DNA from: Manduca sexta
Lineage: Eukaryota; Arthropoda; Insecta; Lepidoptera; Sphingidae
NCBI RefSeq assembly: GCF_014839805.1
Contig: NC_051119.1
Coordinates: forward strand, 7,867,245-7,931,244
Direction: 5' to 3'
DNA length: 64,000 nt
This document shows positions 59,410-64,000 of the stretch, one piece after another. The notes beneath the pieces are model-generated. The model was given only the letters and a program-made list of their open reading frames with translations. It was not told the origin of the DNA and searched no databases. Position 1 is the first letter of the stretch. Each line of letters begins with the position of its first letter. The position numbers were made by a program, and so were the translations under genes.

Positions 59410-59517
59410 GTGGCTGGTGCTGGGACTCGAGTGAGCGTGCCGTTCAGAAATTATATTTGCGTGTTTTATTTTTATTCTGCGGTCAAGTGTCTATGTGCCG
59501 TTATAGGGATGTGCTAG
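59410..59517 (+). CDS. Candidate alternative last exon of hyaluronidase (hydrophobic tail)
   Basis: If spliced from CAG at 57298 the phases match (0/0). The frame reads VAGAGTRVSVPFRN, then YICVFYFYSAVKCLCAVIGM and C, stopping at TAG 59515-59517. The last ~20 residues are hydrophobic and cysteine-rich, as in a membrane or GPI-type C-terminus. This would give a 910-residue form. The donor (GTTAAT) is weak and there is no other support. Confidence 0.35.
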   Translation: MAGAGTRVSVPFRNYICVFYFYSAVKCLCAVIGMC

Positions 59518-60718
59518 GATTATATAGATTGTCGATGTATCGATAGATTTAACAATTAATTAGTTCTGTAGTACGTTTACAGGTATTAATTTTCGGTCCA
59601 TTGCCTTTTTAAAAGAGGTGTTATGTCTTGATTACAGCAATGTATCAGATGTAGGCTGACTTGCACAACTCACTATATTAATGATTAACGCTAAAAATGT
59701 TTTAATAATTGTGCTGTCTTTGTCATCTCCTAATGGATGACAGTGATAGCACGATGTTTTAAATTTCCTTGGCGGTAAATATATTTAGTAAGTTGTCCAA
59801 GCCAGTAAAATCTAACCTCCATTCTCAAAATGTACTAGTATTGTTGCCTCATACAAACTTCTTCATTTAGATAGGGTTGTTCTTTACAATCTGAAACTAG
59901 GTCAAAGACCGTGTATATCAGTATTTTATATATTATCGATATATCGACAATAGTTAGTACATCCTTAAGCTATATGTGACTAACAGTCGTATTGTCTGTG
60001 ATATAGTATTAATTGTTATATGTATTGTAAATACGAATAGAGAATATTATGTAATTGTGAATATTTTTATTAATAAATTTTTATTGTGTATTTTTGTTTT
60101 TGTTTCAAGTTTCTCTTCATATAGTTCCTGAGTTGGTTGATATCACTCCCTCAATTAATATAATTCAATTGTTAGATTGTGGCACCATTGACAGACGATG
60201 GTTCTGCCAATATCAAGGTAGGAAATTGGCAGATGTGCAAACTGCGCCTTGCGAAAGAGAGAGAAAAAAGTATGATAAGTCTCTGTAAAATTATGAAAGG
60301 ACTAATATTGTCTGTGAGTGTTGAGCGGTGAATAAATAAATATATTTTTATTTTCAAAAGTTACATAATGTTTTTTACAGTTCCAGACAGTCGTTTAACA
60401 AAAATAATTTTCAAAAACAAATAAAGCAGAAAATCTAATAAAGCAATTGTATTAACATCCCCTCAATCACTCATTCAAGATGTCGAATCTGTAGAGTTAA
60501 GGCCCCTAATATCCAGTTCTTGAACGAGATCGTTTGGACTTCCAAGTATCTCTCACGAATGCCAAAAACACAACTATTAAGAATCTTTCACCAATATAAA
60601 GCTCGTAATTTTAAATTTATTTCTTTTTGAATTATGATTGCATAATATTAACTTTATTTTAATATACATACACTTGAGGTCTGACGACAAAAGAAAATAG
60701 ATTAAAAAACTGAAAATC
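59518..60718. other. Intergenic between converging genes
   Basis: aataaattt at about 60073-60081 could end a long hyaluronidase transcript. A 64-codon frame near 60094-60288 has no domain signature. No other feature. Confidence 0.4.
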
Positions 60719-60724
60719 ATTTAT
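60719..60724 (-). terminator. Polyadenylation signal of MYND/MSS51-like gene
   Basis: On the minus strand AATAAA follows the TAG stop after only about five bases, so the 3' UTR would be very short. Confidence 0.5.
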
Positions 60725-60729
60725 TCAAG

Positions 60730-61022
60730 CTAAACACCACATAAAACCGCGAAACATTGATTTTTAAATAGCAAAGGAGTTTCATCATCAGTTATGAAGT
60801 TTCTGTCGGGCCGGACGCTGGCGAAGTAGTTCCTCTGAGGTTCCACCATCACTTTCACTTCTCCGCATTCCTTGACCTTGATTAGGTCGCGGTGAAGCTC
60901 CGTAGGGGTGTGAGAGGTGATGAGGAATGGTGATCGGAGCCTCATCACCGATGAAATGATGCCTGGCCACTGGTCCTTGGGGTAGTAGGAGGAGCGGTTG
61001 ATGCTAGCGTTGAAGGCGCAAA
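60730..61022 (-). CDS. MYND gene last exon
   Basis: Residues 235-331: VCAFNASINRSSYYPKDQW, VMRLRSPFLITSHTPTELHR, VKVMVEPQRNYFASVRPDRN, and the stop. The Pro/His-rich SHTPTE and the N(Y/F)F segments are typical of the MSS51-like end. Confidence 0.85.
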
Positions 61023-64000
61023 CTGAAAACGGTATTGTAGTTTATTTCTTCCACATACCCTTCAAGTACGGGTTCGGTTCAACAGTTTTTAATGCAAACA
61101 ATAAAGTGACTCTACTACATCTGATGGTAAGTGGAGTGGCCAGAAAGAGTATCGACTGACAAGAGTTCGTTATCCCTCGCTAGTCGACACAATGATGGAA
61201 AAAAGTGATGAAAAGCACATATATTTTAAGGGATAGTGCAAAAAGGATTTGGTTTACTTTTTACCATCGGGGCCCTGTTTTGGAAGATCAAGATATTACC
61301 CAAGAGTCTCATATGGAAATAAAACTAGTCGTATTTCGATGTCTAACATTCGCGCAACCAGAAAAATTAAAAATATCACAATTCATAACCTATTTGCTGC
61401 TAGTAAACCTTAAATTGTTTGTGTTTGTTTTCAAGACTTTTCTAGGCTTTTTTTTTATTAAATACACAGAAGTCTGCCTACCTATATCAGGGTATATGAA
61501 GTCATCACTGGTCCTATACTCTTGGTATGACAACTTGTCTTGGAAACTGAAGATCACGCGGCGCTTGTTCTGATGGCAATTCTCGCACAACCTGGAAAAA
61601 GTTTGGTTTTAATAAGATAAATGTTCTGTAAGGCGGTGTGACCCTGGTTTTGATCGATGGACTGTACTGAATGCCACCAAGGATTTAGTACAGTTATACT
61701 GTCCTCAAGGATATTAATATACATTCGTCCACTGCTGAAAATAGGTCTCTTCACTTTCACACCACTCTCAAGTTCTGACTTATATTCAGAAACATTATAT
61801 TCAAAAGATTAGTTAACAATTACCGAATCTTTCCAAGCAAATCCAAAGGCAAGTTCCCAGGGTTAAGGTTGCTGCTGATCAGGACCACAACCAACTCGGT
61901 CACGTCAGGTCGAAGGTGGAGGAAGAACACCTCCCATTTGTTCAGAACGTCGGCTTCAAACTGGAGTTCAGCTCCTAACACGTGGATGACGAATGATGAC
62001 TTCTGTAATGATATCAAGATTATAATATTTTATATATTATAGAAACTTGTTCTCATCCGATTAAAATTCAAGTATTTAGGGAAGCAATGCTATATTAAAG
62101 ATTTATTGAGAGGTGTAGCCATTAGAATTACTGTGCATTATAGGGCTTAAAACCTCATGTCTTAGGGTGGTGGGCGCAGTGCTATGCCGTCAGTGTTTTG
62201 TTTAAAGTTCAAGTTGTGTTGCAGTCATATCGCTTACTATGAGGCGAGAGGTTAGCTGCTTTTGTCAATTTATATTAAAATGCATATTTTTTATTATTTT
62301 GATGATGTGCAAGTAACTTGCTAGGCAGCACAACGAGTAAGCACAAACAAGATATCCCTTATCAATCATAAAAGGCCAATGTAGTGATAGTCATACCTTG
62401 TATATGCCATTGGTGGAAGGTTTGCTAACTTTCCGATATAGCTGGTGACTGTAAGCTACAGTCAAAGGCGCTGTGGCTATTTGAGTCAATGCCGCGTACT
62501 GTATGTCGTTCATATCTGAAAAATAATCATTTGTTTTCTATTTACTGAATCTATAATAGAGTCGTGACTTACTCATATAGGTCAGGAAATCGAATGGCTA
62601 AGAAAACTTTGAAAAATATTAAAGAAAATTAAGACATTTAGATAGAATGATTAAACTCAGTAGCTGACGTTGAACTTACGTATCTGCCTATTTTTTGGAG
62701 TTATGTAATTTTGAGAAATTATTTCACAGAGCATCGAAACCTAGTTCTACCGGGGTGATATTATTTTCAGATAAAGCCACACTCACCAATTTCCTCTTCA
62801 TACATAGAAGCTAGCACCTCATTGATCTTCTCCGGTATTTCGTAGTCTCCCGTCATTACCTTGGTAGGGAGCTTTGGCTCCAATCGTCCTTTGGTCTGTT
62901 GGTATGTCACCAACTTCTGATATAAGGCGTAAGATTTGCACCAACGTTGGTGAGACAATGGTAAGTGGTCGAGGCTATTGGCGCAGTAGGATATCTGAAA
63001 AGCAATATAGGCATCAATTGTTAATATTTTCAAAAATTTATCTCCTTGATCAAGGTCTAAAAATTATCAGCTATATATCCGAAATTAATTCTATAATGAA
63101 GGTTTTGTTATAGATATAGACCGAAATCCTAAAGAAGTTCAGATGCTAGAGGCACCGGTTTGGCAGCTGTTCATAAATATTAATCTAAATCCTTTCTGCA
63201 ATTTAATATTGAAATGGAATTAAAATTTTAAGTTATGAACCTTATCTGTTGCTTTTACAATAGCCATTGGAGTGCCAGAATATGCGTTCTCTTGGCAAAT
63301 ACATCTCTTGTCGACAGGGAATGGCAAGACAAATGATTAAGTAGACGTACGACACTCAGAGTATTTAGCTGCTATGCGCGGGCACCAACCCAAATACTAA
63401 AGCTAAACGTGTTAATCGGGTTCATCGTTGTTTACGGTTCGTTAGCCTAATCGAAAGTAATCTTCGGTAATTAGATATAGAGCTATAGAAAATATTTCTT
63501 TAACCACGCTATGTTGTTTTATTGTTCTTCATATGGGCATGGTAATGTGACGTCACTGCAATATAAGTGAACTGGCGTCCCGGAGGAGTAACGATTGACG
63601 ATAGATGATCTCTCGCCAGATGACATAATGCCGGCATGTTTCTAAGTCGGATATAGGTACGCATAGGTTGATTCCAGAACGCGATACATTTACTTGGCCT
63701 ATTAAGGAGGGTCATTTTTATGACTCACGTTACCATACGGGGTCTTGATAATATAAAGATTTTGCATTTCAACATTCAATATGTCAAGGTGAGCAAAGTC
63801 TACAAGTCTACTTAATTCAAATTCCCAAATTGATTAAATCTGTTCATTAAATTATAAGTTGTCCATTAGCCGAGCGGCTTGCTTTTCTCATTATAGATTT
63901 AACAAGAGGTTACCTGTCCACATCCCTCACAATCTTTAAGCCTTGTCTGCCTCCATTCCCGACATCTGACGTCAGCGCAAATCCTAGGGTACAAGAGCGC
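60730..64000 (-). CDS. MYND-type zinc-finger protein with MSS51-like C-terminal domain (5' partial)
   Basis: Six minus-strand exons: 64000-63914 (runs off the window), 62994-62787, 62515-62397, 62002-61824, 61591-61482, 61022-60730. All have GT/AG borders and phases that join into 331 residues ending in TAG. Residues 8-48 form a MYND-like finger: CREW, then LKDCEGCGQISYC and HLPLSHQRWC. Later blocks FVIHVLGAELQFEADVLNKW, LVVVLISSNLNP, LCENC (Cys200/203), PKDQWPGIISS and FLITSHTPTELHRDL follow the order of the MSS51 C-terminal domain found with MYND fingers in many insect proteins. Yeast Mss51 controls mitochondrial COX1 expression, but insect relatives are mostly uncharacterised, so no function is claimed. 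Convergent with hyaluronidase. Confidence 0.85.
61099..61200 (-). mobile_element. Family E fragment
   Basis: 'ctacatctgatggtaagtgg', 'atcgactgacaagagttcgt' and 'ccctcgctagtcgacacaat' in an intron of the MYND gene. Confidence 0.65.
61482..61591 (-). CDS. MYND gene exon 5 (visible)
   Basis: Residues 198-235: RLCENCHQNKRRVIFSFQDK, then LSYQEYRTSDDFIYPDI. The C-x2-C may be an additional metal site. Donor G|GTAGGC, phase 1. Confidence 0.82.
61715..61765 (-). mobile_element. RTE-like LINE tail fragment
   Basis: 'cattcgtccactgctgaaaa' and taggtctcttcac resemble the complement of the LINE terminus in other copies. Confidence 0.45.
61824..62002 (-). CDS. MYND gene exon 4 (visible)
   Basis: Residues 139-198: KSSFVIHVLGAELQFEADVL, WEVFFLHLRPDVTELVVVLI and NPGNLPLDLLGKI. 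This is the most conserved-looking part of the MSS51-like region. Acceptor attacag; phase 2 at GTAATT. Confidence 0.86.
62108..62265 (+). mobile_element. Decayed family A copy
   Basis: 'aaaacctcatgtcttagggt', 'gtcatatcgcttactatgag' and 'gcgagaggttagctgctttt' follow the A order with heavy divergence. Confidence 0.6.
62397..62515 (-). CDS. MYND gene exon 3 (visible)
   Basis: Residues 99-138: DMNDIQYAALTQIATAPLTV, then AYSHQLYRKVSKPSTNGIYK. Donor AAG|GTATGA, phase 0. Confidence 0.84.
62787..62994 (-). CDS. MYND gene exon 2 (visible)
   Basis: Residues 30-99: ISYCANSLDHLPLSHQRWCK completes the finger, followed by SYALYQKLVTYQQTKGRLEP and DYEIPEKINEVLASMYEEEI. Donor G|GTGAGT, phase 1. Confidence 0.87.
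63540..63700 (-). mobile_element. Family E copy
   Basis: 'gtgaactggcgtcccggagg', 'tctcgccagatgacataatg' and ccggcatgtttctaagtcgg, in the 4th-oldest-looking state of the family here; located in a MYND-gene intron. Confidence 0.5.
63914..64000 (-). CDS. MYND gene exon 1 (visible, runs off the edge)
   Basis: Residues 1-29: YPRICADVRCREWRQTRLKD and CEGCGQ. First ligands of the MYND finger. Donor CAG|GTAACC, phase 0. The frame is open at the right edge, so more N-terminal sequence lies outside. Confidence 0.85.

Noticed and set aside
60094..60288. 64-codon open frame between the converging genes, considered as another hyaluronidase exon
   Set aside because: No in-phase donor partner that I could support and no hyaluronidase or domain similarity.
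1..64000. Hidden multi-gene operon, defence island or integrated virus
   Set aside because: All coding evidence resolves to three spliced insect genes plus transposon relics; no clustered unknown ORFs, integrase or viral hallmark genes were seen.

Overview
This is a 64-kb piece of an insect nuclear genome, most likely a moth or butterfly (Lepidoptera). It is AT-rich with short exons in long introns. It is crowded with tRNA-headed SINEs, Helitrons ending in CTAG inside A/T, MITEs, and LINE 3' ends with (ATG)n tails, the repeat mix typical of lepidopteran chromosomes. I could not name the species from sequence alone. There are no bacterial, plasmid or phage features.

Layout. (1) 1-5,003, + strand: the 3' part of a small C2H2 zinc-finger gene. 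Four exons join in frame to a stop at 3,315. Two further exon-like pieces (4,379-4,993) hold a second finger broken by a one-base frameshift. (2) 5,004-18,310: gene-free and repeat-rich. (3) 18,341-57,319 (perhaps to 59,517), + strand: a complete GH56 hyaluronidase gene with six exons, introns of about 19.2, 8.6, 6.4, 1.8 and 0.18 kb, a secretion signal, the catalytic Asp/Glu pair and the expected four cysteines. It also has an unusual Ser/Thr/Asn/Glu-rich tail of about 520 residues. (4) 60,730-64,000, - strand: six exons of a gene whose product has a degenerate MYND-type zinc finger and an MSS51-like C-terminal domain. Its N-terminus lies beyond the right edge. The hyaluronidase and MYND genes converge tail to tail.

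The three genes have no evident shared pathway. Splice phases were followed by eye at each junction and stay in frame across all three models: 191 visible residues plus stop for the zinc finger, 881 residues plus stop for hyaluronidase, 331 visible residues plus stop for the MYND gene.

Most of the rest is repeats. The commonest are family A (about 300 bp, A-tailed, about 15 copies), family E (about 10 copies, sharing both ends with A), SINE families B, C and D, Helitrons, several foldback/MITE elements, and fragments of RTE-like and other LINEs. Several insertions are nested, and some still have clean target-site duplications. I found no convincing new multi-gene system. The best leads are the hyaluronidase tail with a possible alternative hydrophobic last exon, the broken zinc-finger exon, a near-perfect 80-bp intronic hairpin, the duplication next to the hyaluronidase promoter, and a snap-back SINE nested in a Helitron.
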